Assembly: GCA_023228285.1 (NCBI GenBank)
Contig: JALOBM010000009.1
Span: 1,593-48,495 of the forward strand
Reading direction: 5' to 3'
Source: Candidatus Cloacimonadota bacterium
Lineage (GTDB): Bacteria > Cloacimonadota > Cloacimonadia > Cloacimonadales > Cloacimonadaceae
DNA length: 46,903 nucleotides
The stretch's first letter is position 1; every line of letters begins with the position of its first letter. The notes below the pieces were generated by a model. That model saw only the letters and a program-made list of their open reading frames with translations. It was not told the origin of the DNA and did no database searches. This document shows positions 46,723 to 46,903 of the stretch, piece after piece. Both the position numbers and the translations under genes were made by a program.

Positions 46723-46750
46723 AGGATAAGCGTCCCTGGGTTTTTGTCAA
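46723..46750 (-). promoter_or_regulatory. Promoter of the porin-like gene
   Basis: On the minus strand TTGACA (46745-46750) is followed after 16 bases by TATCCT (46723-46728), about 35 bases before the start codon. A perfect -35 and a reasonable -10. Confidence 0.6.
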
Positions 46751-46810
46751 GGGAAAGGCTTAAAGAAGGCATTCCCCCAAAAAATCGAGTTCTCATGTCT
46801 ATAATAGCAA

Positions 46811-46903
46811 TTAAGGATATGATGTTAGCCATTGCAGATGTCCAGGTATTTCATTTTTCAGATTTACCACATTCGCTTCAAAATCGGGTTCATGGTAATA
46901 CAG
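46811..46903 (-). CDS. Possible C-terminal end of a gene running off the window
   Basis: Reading the minus strand from the right edge, 30 codons are open and end with TAA at 46811-46813; the product ends GHLQWLTSYP. The composition looks protein-like. On the plus strand another frame (ATG at 46796) is also open to the edge, without a ribosome binding site, so the choice is uncertain. Confidence 0.35.
   Translation of the reverse strand: MYYHEPDFEANVVNLKNEIPGHLQWLTSYP

Overview
This window looks like a chromosomal segment of a Gram-negative bacterium of the FCB group, most likely Cloacimonadota or a close relative. That is an inference from gene content: a giant SprA-type translocon gene, the Bacteroidota-style GlmU-like protein, a DUF4175-like membrane protein, an outer-membrane barrel ending in Phe, and a double-length ThyX. 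Nothing in it looks like a phage, plasmid, transposase gene or CRISPR array. Nearly all the DNA is tightly packed housekeeping sequence with many ATGA or TGATG stop/start overlaps.

Layout. (1) 1-1050, plus strand: a caspase-fold protein that has lost both catalytic residues, followed by a clear terminator. (2) 1195-35922, minus strand: about 35 kb of genes pointing the same way. Read in transcription order they are dnaN, recF, a UMF1-type MFS transporter, a PotD-like lipoprotein, aspS, a PurN-like formyltransferase and mtaB. After a 346-bp gap come pgpH, ybeY, a CorC/CNNM protein, a DUF3108-like protein, vanZ, an MlaF-like ATPase, a Gx-type transporter, a class A PBP, a GT2 glycosyltransferase, a GlmU-like protein, a PSP1 protein, rlmN, deoC and thyX. 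Then follow tRNA-Arg(CCG), an Uup-like ABC-F protein, rlpA, psuG, an M55 aminopeptidase, coaX and sprA. (3) 36508-45532, plus strand: a DUF4175-like protein, a TPR protein, guaB, a Xer recombinase and a ThiY/ThiZ-like ABC pair without its permease. (4) 45602-46687, minus strand: a porin-like barrel that shares a terminator with group 3. The right edge may hold the end of another minus-strand gene.

How the genes fit together: replication (dnaN, recF), cell envelope (PBP1A, RlpA, GlmU-like, GT2, Gx transporter, VanZ, MlaF-like, SprA), RNA and translation (aspS, mtaB, rlmN, ybeY, ABC-F, tRNA), nucleotide and cofactor metabolism (thyX, deoC, psuG, guaB, coaX, the purN-like gene) and c-di-AMP turnover (pgpH).

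Points most worth a second look: a dispersed palindromic element of about 60-70 bp present three times in intergenic DNA (about 1095, 27503 and 36160), with an identical 15-nt core and arms that keep pairing although their sequence changes; a single-base frameshift inside the class A PBP; an ABC-F start codon only six bases after the CCA end of a tRNA; a double ThyX whose two halves carry complementary damage to the signature motif; a pseudo-caspase; a DeoC with an N-terminal four-cysteine cluster; and an apparent 3' gene remnant in front of pgpH that runs through one copy of the repeat.
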